Assembly: GCA_017163975.1 (NCBI GenBank)
Contig: JAFFSR010000362.1
Coordinates: 3,176,001 to 3,240,000, forward strand
Source of the DNA: Anastatus disparis
Taxonomy: Eukaryota > Arthropoda > Insecta > Hymenoptera > Eupelmidae
DNA: 64,000 nt
Direction of reading: 5' to 3'
Shown: positions 44,172-57,029 of the stretch, piece by piece
Layout of the letters: each line of letters begins with the position of its first letter
Position numbering within the stretch: the stretch's first letter is position 1
Position numbers and translations under genes: made by a program
Notes under the pieces: generated by a model
Databases searched by the model: none
Told to the model about the DNA's origin: nothing
What the model saw: the letters and a program-made list of their open reading frames with translations, nothing else

Positions 44172-46459
44172 GTATGTTTAAAAAAAAATTTCAAATTATT
44201 TTTTATTAAATTTTTTTAAATCATCTACTTAGGTTATTCACAATTGACACATTAGGTTGAATTGACAAATTTTATTTAGTAAGGTATTATTTTTGTAAAA
44301 TTATTTCAATGAATTTTGCATAAACTTATACGAATTAAATTTAAATTTATACGAATAAAAAAAATGTATAAAAACATTCCAATTTTGACTTTTTAAATAT
44401 TTTAATTAATTCTATAATTTGTAGTCAACGTGTAATTAATATTAAACTATAAAAAAATTAGATTTGATTCATTAAAAAAAAATTCTTACGATAATCTTAA
44501 TATCAAGCTGGTTAAATTAATCACTTTTAAAATAAAAATTTTTCAATGTCTAAATTCGTGTTTTGAATATGATTGTTTGAATAAATAAACTTAAACAACA
44601 AATTAATAAATCTAGAAATTATGGTTACCTGATAATCTTTTATTTTTATAATAGTTATAAAAACTGGAAAATTTAATGAATTTTTTTTATGGTAAAGTAG
44701 TTAAAGGATTTTTATTAAAATTTTAAACATTTTTAATTACAGTATAAAAAAAATCAAATTTTCTGTTTATTGTAATAAAAAAAAATGAATTATGTTCTTT
44801 TGAAATATTTGACTTATTTATAAAAATGTAGTTATAAAGATAAAGATGTATGAATCTAGTGGTGGAGAAGCTCAACCAATATTTAATTGAACGAAATCGC
44901 TCTCACAATTAAATATTAAAAGGATAAATTCAATACTTTGAAATAAAGAGTTTATTAAATAATTATATATTCTTACCTTGTAGTACTTCTTAAGTAGATT
45001 AGTGCTGGATATGGGCAGACAAATGAATAGGCACGATATGTAAATAGATCCTCGAGGTTTATTAATATCTTTTAACACTTTTAATACAATAGATTTTTAT
45101 ACGCGTATATATTTTAATAATCGATATATGTATATTTAGTATTAGCAATTGCTTTTGAAATATAAAACTTGACGGTCAGTGTAAACTTGTTACCAATAAG
45201 AAACCCGGGGTAATGTCCCGAATGTCATTTGTTTTATTTGGCTTTTATACTCATATTTGTTTATGAGATTTATTATCTTTTACATCAATTTTTATTTATT
45301 AATTTTCTTAAAGTTTGATAATATGTTTCGTAATGTTTTTAGGATTCGTTTGGTAATTTCGAAATATACATTTTGATTCTTTTCTTATGATCTACTTAAT
45401 TTCGCTTAGTGATGAAATAATGCGACTGTTCAATAACTGAGGAATTTTGATTTACCAATGTTAATAAAAAAGATACGTTTATGACGTAACATCTCGGTGC
45501 TCAGGAGATTGCATATCGGAAGGATAAGCAATCGAAAATAAAAGATGAGTCAATTATTGAACATTTACAACATTATGATCAAAATCTTAAAATTATTCAG
45601 GAACTGTATATTCAATTGATGTCAATGGATGTCAATCGATGGAGCAATGCTTATCATGCATTTCAACTCTTATTGAATGGTGTGGTTAACATGATAAATC
45701 TGGTTCATGTGGCCTTTGCACTGTTATTAATTTTGTAAATCGCATTGCACTTTCTTTTGTTTCCTAAAAAATGATTTAATTTTACAATATGCTTATTAAG
45801 TTAAATTATCTGATTAATCAATAACTGCATATTTTAGAATAACAAATTTTAAAATAAAAGATACATCGTGACGTAACACCTTGGGGCTCAAGATGTTGCT
45901 TATCGGTACGAGAAGTAACAAAAGAAAAATTTGAATGTAATAACAATTTTTTTAGTTATTGATCAATTTACATAAATATCTTAAAATCTATTTAAATAAA
46001 ATATTTTATTTGAATGTCTTCATACAATTATTCGATGTATTTTTTCATTATATAATTGTTAAGTAATGTATGAGTATTGGTATGAAAAAAAAAGAAGATG
46101 AAAAATTCTTAAATTATATTGCTATTTTAAATTTTAAATATTTTAAACATGATATAGATCGCCCTTAATTATTCGTGATTTCGCTTATAAATATTTTTTT
46201 AATATGTTTATGAATCTTGTATTCTAGCTAATGAGGTATTTCGTAACAAAAAATAACAAATATCATGCCATGTAAAATAATTATAAAATAATATTAGATT
46301 TGTCGAAATAATAATAATTGTTCAAGTTCAAATATAAGAAATGTTTTTTTTTTCTTTTTTTTCCTTTTAAATTTAAAAAAAAAATAACAGTTGGATATAA
46401 TTTATAAATTCTTATAATTATTTAAATATAAGTGAATATTCATTCCATTCCCTCCCGGC
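44172..46459. other. AT-rich spacer with a 90-bp direct repeat
   Basis: A roughly 90-base segment (GATAC...GACGTAACA.CT.GG.GCTCA...) occurs at about 45470 and about 45862. A short open stretch at 45540-45738 (plus) is not recognisable. No gene is called. Confidence 0.4.
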
Positions 46460-49119
46460 TTAAGATGATTGCGGCTATGATTGGACGCCATTTACGGTTG
46501 ATACAATTGACCAAGAGACTGCACTTAGCTGCATTTGTGACAATCTTACCACTGCAATAGTGGATTTAGCACCTGAACGTATGTTAAAATTTTCAAAAAA
46601 TAGATCTCCATGGATTGATGGAGAATTGTCACAGATGCGGCGCAAAAGAGATGCCACGTATCGCAGATACAAAAGGACAAAAGGGGATCGGTACCTCACT
46701 GAATTTTTACAACTCCGGAAAACAGTGGACGAACAGACTGAACAAGCTAGAATTACTTATTACCATAACAGACTGTTCGAAGCTCTTGCAGGCGGTAACG
46801 TCTAGAAGGAGTTAAGAGACCTGGGTCTCTTATCCGGACCTCAAGGGGACTTGAATGGATTTACGCCTGATGAGCTTAATGAGCACTTTGCTGGAGTGTC
46901 AGTCTCGCCACACGATGATGTGAAAGAATGCGAGAAAATTCTTGCTGACTGTAGTAAAAATGGTTTCACTTTTAAAAAAGTTAATATTAACGATGTCATT
47001 CTCGCAATTTCAAATTTCTCATCGCAGGCTCCTGGCGAGGATGGCATTCCGCAAAGTGTAATACTTAAAGCCTTGCCATTTATTGGTGAACATCTTGTGG
47101 CTCTATTCAATTCCTCTTTTGTGCGGGCGATCTTTCCTTGCCTTTGGAAGCGGGCACGTATCTTGCCGTTGAAAAAGTGCTCTGCACCTAAGTCACCTAA
47201 AGATTTTAGGCCTATAGCTATTTTGTTTTTTCTTTCAAAGGTCCTTGAGAAGATCGCCCATGACCAATTGCAGGAGTATATTGTGACAAATAAAATACTT
47301 GATCCTAAGCAGACTGGTTTTAGAAAACATCACTCGACGCAGACAGCTGTAATTAAGCTAACAAACGATATAAGAAGGGGTCTAGACAAGAAATTAGTAA
47401 CATTGCTTCTGCTTTTTGACTTTAGTAAAACATTCGACACGATCTTACCTTCGAGGTTACTTTCAAAGCTTAGATCGATGGGGTTCTCCAGGGCGGCACT
47501 CAAGTGGATCAGCTCCTACATTTCAGGGAGGAAACAAATGGTTTCTACAAAATTAAAGGAGGAATCAAGTTGGTTAACGACCAACTTAGGAGTTCCACAG
47601 GGTTCGGTGCTGGGGCCTCTGTTGTTTTGCCTTTACATTAATGACATACGTGACGCTCTTGACTCCGGTAGTGCTGAGCACCTACTGTATGCTGATGATC
47701 TGCAAATTTATACGCAAGTTCCCCGTGAGAATGTGGACGAGGGTATTATTATCCTGCAGAGAGCGACAAAAGCGGTATCGGAGTGGGCTGCGGACGCTTC
47801 TCTCACTTTAAGTGCTAATAAAACTAAGGTGATCGTCTTCGGTAGTCGTCGTTTTGTTAACTATTTTTATACTGGAGAGACCAGGACGATCGACCTTGGG
47901 GGAGGCGTCGGCATACCTTTCTCTGGCTCCGTAGTAAGCCTTGGTGTTGTGCTTGACTCCAAACTTTGTTGGGAACCACACGTTGATATGATTACTGAAA
48001 AGTTTAATAGAGTACTGTATGCTCTACGGTTTTTCCGTCAGTGCACCACGGAGGTGTTGCGTAAACAGCTCGCAACCGCTCTACTGTTCCCACATCTCGA
48101 TTACTGCTCAGTGGTTCTGCTCGATGCTTCTCAGGAGTTGAGAAGACGGATACAAAGACTGCAGAATGCATGTGTGAGATACGTGATGGGTGTGAGAATG
48201 AGCGATCACGTCTCTCCTTATAGAGTTGCACTAGGTTGGCTGCGTACTGATTCGAGGAGACAGTATTTTTTGGCTGTACTTATGTACAAAATCGTGCGCA
48301 TGAATTCACCGGAGCATCTAGTGGGTCTCTTCACTAGATGTGTACCTAGGGCGGCTACTAGGGGAGAGATTAAGGATTTAGTGGTGCCCTATATGCGCAC
48401 TGAGACTCGCAGGAATTCCTTTCAAGTTCAAGGTGCGCATTTCTGGAATCCCCCTACCTGCTGAGATTAAACATCTACCATCTCTCAGTAGGTTTAAGAC
48501 TGCAGTGAGGAGGTATTTGAACGACCTCCATTAATATTTAAAAAATGGAATTTATTATTAATTTATTTTTGTGTAGTCCCGTATATAGGTTTAAGGTATG
48601 TCTGTATTTATTGTATGAATGCTGGTTGGATGGTTTTTGAGTGAATGTGCTTTTTATTAAATTGACTGCGTTTATCATTATATCAAACGCTTTGCTGGTT
48701 TTTATTGTATTAGATTTTATTTTATTTTTTAACGAAGTTAAATTATTTTAATGTATTATTCTATTTTAGTATTATTTAATTTTTATTGTATTGTATTTGT
48801 TTTATTGATTTGACTTCGTAATTTATAGTTTACTTTAATGAAATTATGACTGATAGATATTGACCGCCTGTTTTGAATTTATATTATTTTTGTTGCGTGT
48901 ATTATTTTACTATTATTAATCTGTGATATCACTTTTAAATTGTTGACTAACGTATTCAGTATTATTATTTTTAATTTTGAATGACTGTGATATCAACTGT
49001 AAGTGCAATATTTTTATTTATATTAGTAATAAGCTTTATGTGATATATTATGTGTGTTACACGCCTTTTTTGTATCTTACTACAAAATAAATGAATATCT
49101 ATCTATCTATCTATCTATT
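46460..49119 (+). mobile_element. 5'-truncated LINE (non-LTR retrotransposon) with (ATCT)n tail
   Basis: The element starts abruptly near 46460 inside coding sequence between endonuclease and RT, and the apurinic endonuclease domain is absent. After the RT ORF comes an AT-rich 3' UTR, AATAAA at 49087-49092 and an (ATCT)n tail at 49097-49118. The tail and RT motifs suggest a Jockey/CR1-side clade, but I cannot place it further. Confidence 0.85.
46465..48532 (+). pseudogene. LINE reverse transcriptase, nearly intact
   Basis: Open from about 46475 to a TAG at 46803-46805, then a 537-codon ORF 46851-48464 in the same reading context. RT blocks in order: APGEDGIPQSVI, ILPLKKCSAPKSPKDFRPIA, QTGFRKHHST, LLFDFSKTFD, LGVPQGSVLGPLLF, LLYADDLQIY (the YADD catalytic box) and LGVVLDSKLCW. 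A C-terminal helical domain ends in GAHFWN. A frame change at the C run near 48451-48456 separates this from the last 25 or so residues, which continue in another frame to the TAA at 48530-48532. The TAG and the frameshift are the only clear lesions, so the copy is fairly young. Confidence 0.9.
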
Positions 49120-50747
49120 GCGCAGATGAAAACTGAGCAATAAGAAAAATAAAATTTTCTAAATTCTTGTTTTCATATTTTTACTTAATACACTAAATGT
49201 AGCTATAGATATTTATTTATTAAATCAAAAGTAAAATCCTATACGTAGTATAGGTTATAAGGCAAATTCTTACAGAGGTGGAATTAGTTTACCTGAACGT
49301 AGGTCTAGTCTAAAATTAAAATAGCTAGATACGTAAAAAAAAAACTTTGAATTAACTAAAAATATATAGATTATAGTCATTAATAATACGTAATCATAAT
49401 TAATATTAAATATGATCTAGTTATGATAATGATCTAATCATGAGTCGTACTAAAATTTTTGTATATATACAAGTTATTGAGATTTATTTTGACATTTATG
49501 AAAAGATATAAGATTTAAGAATATAATAAGAGATCTAACATAAGTTGAAAAAGTAAATTTTATTATTTCAGTTTATTTATATATCATAATAGTTAGTTTC
49601 AAAATTTTCTGCTTTTGTCTGTAATTTGTATGGTGAGTTTAACATAAGTCTAACCGTAAACTGATCGTTTGTAATTGCTTGTCTTTATTTTGACAAATGT
49701 GTACTCTAAATAATTTTAGAGTTTAGAATAAAGATTGAACATAGTTCTTTCATTCCATATAGAACTTATAATAAAGTTCATCATTTTTTTTACTTCAAAT
49801 AAATTGTAATTGTAAAATAAAATTTTTTCTAAGTCTTAATAAAGACTTTTTTATAATGATTTTTCTCTTATTTTTGCAATACGAATTCTAAGTAAATTTA
49901 GAAGTTGAAATATTCATTTGAATATTGGTTCATGCTGCATTTGGATGAAAGTATGTAACTTTTTCTTCCTTTTTTTTGTAAATATATTTTTCGTGTTGAA
50001 AAATGAAATTAATTTTACAAATATTATATTAGATAACATATGCTTGTATACCTTAAATTCAGAGACAAAAGTAGTTGATTTATAAACAAAAGCATAAGAC
50101 TTAATATACACTAATAAGTTTAATGATCATTATAAATGTTAGATTTCTTCTACAAGATGTTTATTGTTAATGAAAATAAAAAAGTAAGAGTATAAGTATT
50201 AAGATGCATTGATATAAATAAAATTTTAAAGTTTTAAATCTTATTATAGATAATGTATATAATAATTTTACATATTTTATTTGATTATTGACTAAAACTG
50301 ATTTAAATAAATTGATTTAAATTTCTTAATTTTTTATTTAAAAACCATTCGTATTTGATTAAATCAATTGATTTAAATGTGATTATTTCTTACTATTTAA
50401 ATTAATCGATTTAAGTTAATAGAACCCTTAAATCGACAATCTGTAAATTTACAAGCCACATTTTGAAAATTTACAGATTTTTCTTATTTTATAAAAATTG
50501 TTTATCAATAAAACATAAATAATATAAATGAACTAGAATATAAAATAGAATAAAATTATAGAGATTCAAAAATTTATGAAACGTGCAAAAATTCCTGAAA
50601 AAGAGAAAAAGAGATTAGATTTTTTTCTAAAATATTTATAATTTTTGTTTATGATATAATAGTAGAAACTAAATTTGTTTCTGATTTGTTTGATGTTATT
50701 TAAAATTTTTAATGATTAATCAAAGTATTTAAATATATGGTTATTAA
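49120..50747. other. AT-rich spacer, nothing recognised
   Basis: No coding signal beyond chance ORFs (49914-50111, minus), and no inverted ends found. Confidence 0.5.
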
Positions 50748-52134
50748 TTATTTTTTATTTGAACCTTGCTGATCATGAGTTAATGTGATATTCTTATTTT
50801 TAGGAATAATTTTGTTTTTTAGACACGTTTTATTATTTAATTGTTTTGGTTTTATTTTGACAATATTAGTGTAGTTGATATATTTATCGAATACCATTTT
50901 ATTTTGATTTTTATTTGATTTATTAGAGCTATTTATTATAAAGCATTTTTGTATTTTCAAAATTCTATTATTTTCTTGTAGAGAATCTTCGTTATTAGTT
51001 GTATCGTTTTTAGTAAGTTGGGATATATATTGTTTTTGCTGGCAAGACTTGTTTTATTTAAACATAGTTGAATTAATTCATCAAGGTCTGGTCTAACATT
51101 GAATTTTAATACAGAATTATCGCTGTAAATAATTTGTGCTTCTTGTGCAAAATTAGTCTCTTGGATTATTTCAGAGTTGTTCAGTTCTGGTAAGAAATTT
51201 TCAATTATGTTTTCGTATTTTATAAAGTCATCCATTAATGGGCCAATATTGTCAAAAATTATTGATTCTTCTTTTGCATTTTTTAAATTATTTTTGCATT
51301 CTTTATTTTGTTTAAGATCATTTGCTTACAATTTTTCTTTTTCTATACAATTTATTGTTTTTGTGTCATTTCTTACGGTCGGAACATATGAATGCACCGT
51401 TTCGAAATCTCCTAAAACTGAAACTCGATGTATTATAACTTGATTACCCAACAATTTTTTAGTTTGTTCAGATTCAATTGGAATACATTCAAATTCTTTT
51501 GTTTTGATATAATTTATATGAGGTTCATTATATTTAACTTCTCTAGTAGTTTTTTTGGCTAATAAAATAGTATTAGCTTGAACATTTTCTTGATGTTCTA
51601 TGTTTGTTTTTTTATAATTTTCTTTTTCATTAATTTCGATATTTGTTATTTTATTCGTGTAGATGTTTTGTCGTCTATAATTAGATTGTTCATATTATGT
51701 GTTTTAATTTCTGCAGTTTTATGTGTTGACGTTTCTGGTTTATTAACAGATGTATTATCACAGTAATCTTTATTTTTATCATACGATAGATCAAAAAGTC
51801 GTAAATCACCTATCTTCTTGCAATTTTTACGTGAGTGACCTGTAGTTTCACAATATATACAATAATTTTTTTGTTCATAGTCAGTAAATTCATCATTTGG
51901 ATACAGAATATTTAATGCTATTATAAAATCATCTATATTATCGATTTTTGCACGATGTATAAGAGAAAAAATGCTACTTCCAATAAGTTTCAACTTTGCA
52001 ATTAAAAACAGTTTCCTTTGATCATTTGCTAAACTTCTTGCTAATTTTATTTGATTAATATATTCTCTGGGTGGCATGTTTTTACCATCAAATATTGGTA
52101 AAACTTCAAAAATATCATCATCCTTCTCCTCCAT
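50748..52134 (-). pseudogene. Gag-like gene of an LTR retrotransposon (minus strand)
   Basis: From an ATG at 52134 the product starts MEEKDDDIFEVLPIFDG and PREYINQIKLARSL, a Ty3/gypsy-type gag matrix/capsid beginning. It then jumps from ALNILYPNDEF to a CCHC knuckle, CIYCETTGHSRKNC (CX2CX4HX4C, about 51860-51820). The middle of capsid expected from related gags is missing, so an internal deletion is likely. After a frame change near 51660 an Asn/Lys/Glu-rich region can be followed to 50960 across an in-frame TAA near 51325, then a further N/K-rich ORF to 50748. No protease, RT or integrase motif is visible. Confidence 0.65.
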
Positions 52135-52139
52135 TATGA

Positions 52140-53160
52140 TTTGTATTTTTTAATTTTTCATCAAGAAAATTTAATATGTTTAATTAATGTTAGCATTAAA
52201 TTAATGCAAGAGATAAATTATTATTATGGATATTTTTAGATTGATAGATATTCATTTTATTCTGTAGCAGAATATATACTATTCTTATTTATCAAGATAT
52301 ATGTAATTCATGTTGCATCAATAATGTTTAAATGGTCTTATTAATATCATGTTTTCTTTTTTCCCTTTTCTTTTACACCGTATACAATTGTGTTTGTAAA
52401 CAAAAAATACTGCAAGTGTTATTTATTAAAATTCTTTGACACTGTCCTACTATTCTTGCATGAAAATTAAGAATATTGCTGATCTATGTTTTAAAATTTT
52501 TATAATGACCTACTGTTGTTGGAATAATACAAGAGCGTACCGCGAGAATTTTCGCTGAGCTTGTCTTTTGCGAGTTTAATAAACTTGCAATGTTTTGACG
52601 ACAAATGTCTATTTTTTAAAAGCAGTCTGTTTACTTTATTTTGGTATCTTTAAATTTTTCTTTTTTATATATTATTATATAATTTTATATTCTTTTCATA
52701 AAAGGAAAATTAATATGTTTTTAGTATTATTTAATATTATTATTAAAATTCAATATTTTAAATGATATTGAATGTTGAATGTTTAGTCAGCTTTTCTTTT
52801 TAGTTCTTTTATTGACCGTGAACTTGAAACTTATTTCACTTTTCAAATAAAATTATTATGCGAAAATTATTGATATATATTGTAATTTCTCAATGCACTA
52901 AATAAATGATATTATTTGAAATCGGTTCATAAAAAAATTTGTAATTTTTACTTGATTTCTTATTTATAATTATTATTTATTAATTTAATAATTTTACATT
53001 TATTTTTATTTAAAATTTTTTTATGTAAATTGCATTATTTATTTGATATATAATTTTTAATCGCGCAATTTTGCGTATATAAAAATTATTTTGCAATTTC
53101 GCGTATATAAAAATTATTTTTAATTACGCACTTTGCGTATAATATATTAATTTTATCTGT
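52140..53160. other. AT-rich spacer
   Basis: No gene recognised. A segment near 52510-52600 (AGAGCGTACCGCGAG..., AATAAA at about 52576) is less AT-rich and LTR-like in composition, but no partner was found. Confidence 0.4.
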
Positions 53161-54050
53161 ATAATATTGTAATGAACCGAGTTCATTACCAATCAATGTT
53201 AAAATAAAAATTTTATTTTAATTAAAATTAAAATGATAAATTAATAAAAGAAAGAAATAAGATGGATCAAGTACTAAATAAACGAACACAAGAAATAAAT
53301 AGCACGACGTAAGAAATTAAGATCAAGCAGTGACTGAAAGAAACCAAAAATAAACATGAGCTAAAGTTACAAGGTTCATTATAATTTTTTAAAAATAAAA
53401 TATAAATAGGAACAACAATATTAATAATAAATAAAAGCGAAAATAATCGCCATAAAATAATAATAAATAAACAAATACGAGGGACAAATAGCAACAAATC
53501 CAGTTGACCTCAATGAAATCAAGGCTCGGCGGCCGCATGAAACAGCAAAGGAAGGAGAAGTGTAAGCTAAATAGCATACTAAAAAAAGATACGGGCAGGC
53601 GGCAAACTTAGAAACAGCCATAAGCCTGACAAGGATAAACGGCTTCGCAGAAAAACGAAGTTAACTTAGGAGAGTATGAAAAGATTTCAGCGAAGCGGTA
53701 GGGGAATAAAGCGCAGTATGAAAACAGATAAGGCCGTCCCTGAAGAAAAATACATAGTGGAGGGACATTAAAACCAATTTATGGGTTTAATTATAAGTAC
53801 TGCAAAATTTAAAAGAAAAGCTTTGGCTAAATATCAAAGAAACAGGAAACCGAAAAGATAACGGCAAAAAGTAATTGCCAATAAACTTCGAGTTGACCTC
53901 TTTCTAGTTAACTGAAATTATGGTTTCCAGAAAAAAACCATACAGGGAGGGCCGACTGGCAACCAATCAGAATATCTGAACATCGTACGAATGGGCAGAA
54001 ACATATACTGCTGCTAGCAACAACGAAGCTTGTAGAAGCTTGACTTAGAA

Positions 54051-54060
54051 TATAAAAAGC
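54051..54060 (+). promoter_or_regulatory. TATA box of the candidate 5' LTR
   Basis: TATAAAAAGC stands in a locally GC-richer stretch, with a pyrimidine-rich CTCTCTCTTC about 35 bases downstream as a plausible start-site area. Confidence 0.45.
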
Positions 54061-55303
54061 TTGGAGCTTATAGGCGAAACTCTCTCTTCAGGCCGAACCA
54101 CCAGCTAAGCAACGCCTCTCTTCGGATCGGAAGCCAGCCGAGCAACAGCTCTATTCCAGATCGGAGGGCAATGGAGCCCCCTCTTTTTCCCGACCATCTT
54201 CTTGCTGACCACGTCAATTCCGCCCAGCAGCCGATACGTCATCAAAGCCTGCAGCAGCCAGCCACCGCCCATCTCTGCGTCATCTCAGCCAAGGAGAGCC
54301 AGTTGCATTTAAGGAAAGAAGAAGTTTATTTAAATTTCAAGTAACCAGGAACTATATCTATTGGAGAGCAGGGAGAACGTGGGTGGAAGCAGAGATTTAC
54401 ACCAGGAACGACAAAATTAAACAAGGTAGAGAGTCTTTCAATATTGGTTAATTGTAAATTTAAAAAAAAAGAGAAAGAAAAACATGTCTCGGGAACGCGT
54501 TGCTTCTATTGCAAATTCGTGGAGTGAATGCTAAGCGTCGCAAATTGTTGAAAATTTAAATTTAAATTAGAAAGAAAGAAATTCAGAAATGAAATGCAAA
54601 GAAAATAAAAAGAAAATCTTGGTATGTGGAAACACGGTTTGTCATGAAGTAAAACAAGTATAAAAAATAAAATAAAAAGAATAATTAACTATGTACGAAG
54701 CAAGGCTTCTTAGGTTAATTTAAGAGGGAAAAAGAAATAAATTGATAAAATTTTGGCAATGACATGGGTGATTTTTTTTTTATTGTTCTACCTATCTTTG
54801 CTGCATCTTTTTTTTAAGACTTCCAGCCCCGGAGACGTAGCGCTCGCGCGTTAGTCAAACGGAAGTCGATGGATGGCTGAAATACAGTTATCCATTACAA
54901 AATTGTTTGACTTATATGCTGAACGTAACATATGTTTAGTTTATAATAAGTTAAAAACTGGTGCATTGGCCGGGAAAACAAAAGAAAAGAGAATGCAAGG
55001 ATGAACAATAGGGTAAAAACTGATGTATCAGCTCATGAAACAAAAAAAAGAGAGAGCAGAGATGAAAAATAAATTAAGAATTTCTTTGCCTTCCCTTTTG
55101 TGTGAATAAAAATGAAATGTATTTGAATAATATGTATAAAAAAAATTTTTTTTAAAGAAAAAGAAAATTGTAAAAATGAATATATGGGCATAAGTTAAAT
55201 AAACTTTTGGGTTAATAAGAACAATTTTTGTAATAATGCTAAAGATGAAGATTTTATTTTTGAGAAATACGTTAGATAAATTCTAGTGTAATATTCAAAT
55301 ACT

Positions 55304-55317
55304 GGTGACTCGGCACT
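55304..55317 (+). promoter_or_regulatory. Possible primer binding site
   Basis: TGGTGACTCGGCAC begins with TGG, as tRNA-primed sites do, and stands upstream of gag. The tRNA was not identified and no LTR end could be confirmed. Confidence 0.3.
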
Positions 55318-57029
55318 TGGTAAAGAAAGAAAAGAGAGAGATGAAGTAAAAATTCAATTAAAAATGGTATAAAAATTTTTTTTTTTAACGTGTGAAGTAC
55401 AATTTTTGTTGAATAAATAAATTAAATCAATTTTAATGTCATATCAAGATGGTTCTGCAGTAATTTAAATAATAAATTATAACTTGGTAAAATTATGACA
55501 TTGTGGGATTAAAATATTGCCAGAGTTTTTACAGCGGTTTATTGCGTGAATTATATAGAAATAATTATGGAAATATTATATTGTAACAGAAAATTTGTAT
55601 GAAAAATTTATGCTGGAAATTAATGAAGGGAACTGTGGTGATTTGACGGACATTTAAAAGTTAATAGATTCATAATTTTAATATTTAAGAAAAAAATTTT
55701 TTTAACATATATCATTGTGTGAAATATTAAAAGAACAATCTTAAAAGTATAAGAAGAAGATGAGTGAAATTCTTATTGTAAAAACACCGTATGATTAGAT
55801 CGTACACTGCAAAATTTTCAGAAACATCTTAAGTGAAAAAAAAAAAAAGGAGAAAAAGAATTTTTATTAAGTATGAAAGGATAAGACAAAAAAAATATTT
55901 TGCAAATTGAAAAAAAATTTTTTTTATCATTTTTCTTATGTCTGAGGTGTTGTAAACAAGAAGAATAATATTTTCTTTTACTGATTTTTTACCAAAGACA
56001 AATTTTAAAGCATTGAATATGGAAATTTTTATTGAAAATGAATTTGCTTCTTTTTTATTTATGAAAACTGCGCTATAGAAAATATAAAAACATACGCATA
56101 TCACTAACTAGTCACTGCATTATTTAAAGAAAATAAAAAAAAAACATATTTAGAAACCTTTTCAAAGTTTAGAATGGCCCTTTGTCGTAATTGATAATTT
56201 TTATTATAAAATACATAACAAATAAATCAATGAAAAATATTCTTTTTCTTTTTCTTACAAGCGCCAAGACGACAAAATAATAAATCATCAAAAATTTGCA
56301 GGAGTAGAAGGTTTAAAGACCAAAAGAAAGATATTAAAATGAAATTATATTTTTTTTGCAATATAGTTTCATTTCATTAATATGAAATAAATAAATCACT
56401 TGCGAATTATTTTTCCGAAAGTAACCAAAAAAAAAGAAGAAAATATTGAAAAGAAAATATTTAATGAAAATTGACATGAGTTGGGTAGCAATCGCGATGC
56501 TCGCATTTACCCTTGGAATATGAAAATTAAGTTAAAATTTAATTTTTGCAATTGTCTGAACTTTTAAATTAATTGTAATCAGTAAGTGTTACAAAACTTC
56601 TATCTTTAGTTATAACTTAAATTTCGATAGCATGAAAGAAATTCCGTCAAGTCTCCATCAATAGAGTCTTTAATAAGCTTCAGCATTACGAATCTTGATT
56701 AAATATAAAATAAATAAGAGAAATCTTTTTTAATATTTTAACTGCCCAAAAATTTTTTTTTTAAATACATCGTTCCTATGAGACTGCCCTAAGAATGAAT
56801 CGTCGTTTTGAAATCTCAAAAAAAATTAGTTATGTAAAACATTTAAGGTTGGAAGGAGGTAAATTTGTTAATGGTGAAACAATAGTAGAATTATTCGCAT
56901 GGTACCTCTATATATGCCTGCATGACAATCTTATATTGATGGCAAAAATAGTTTAAAGAATTTTCATTATATATCAACTATAGATGCGAATCAAATTAAG
57001 TAAATTTGCGGAATCATTGATAAATTACT

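Larger units (their letters stand above)
53161..57029 (+). mobile_element. Candidate 5' LTR and leader of a gag-bearing element
   Basis: A purine-rich, plus-biased region without ORFs of interest precedes the gag at 57030. It has a TATA box with good context (TATAAAAAGC at 54051) followed 30 or so bases later by CTCTCTCTTCAGG. A possible primer binding site (TGGTGACTCGGCAC, near 55304) lies about 1.25 kb further on. The matching 3' LTR would lie mostly beyond the window, so LTR ends cannot be tested. The 1.7-kb stretch between the possible primer site and gag is unusually long. Confidence 0.4.

Noticed and set aside
45540..45738. Second exon of the hAT-like gene
   Set aside because: An open stretch exists, but it has no zinc-finger or catalytic motif and no clear splice acceptor linking it to 43937-44171.
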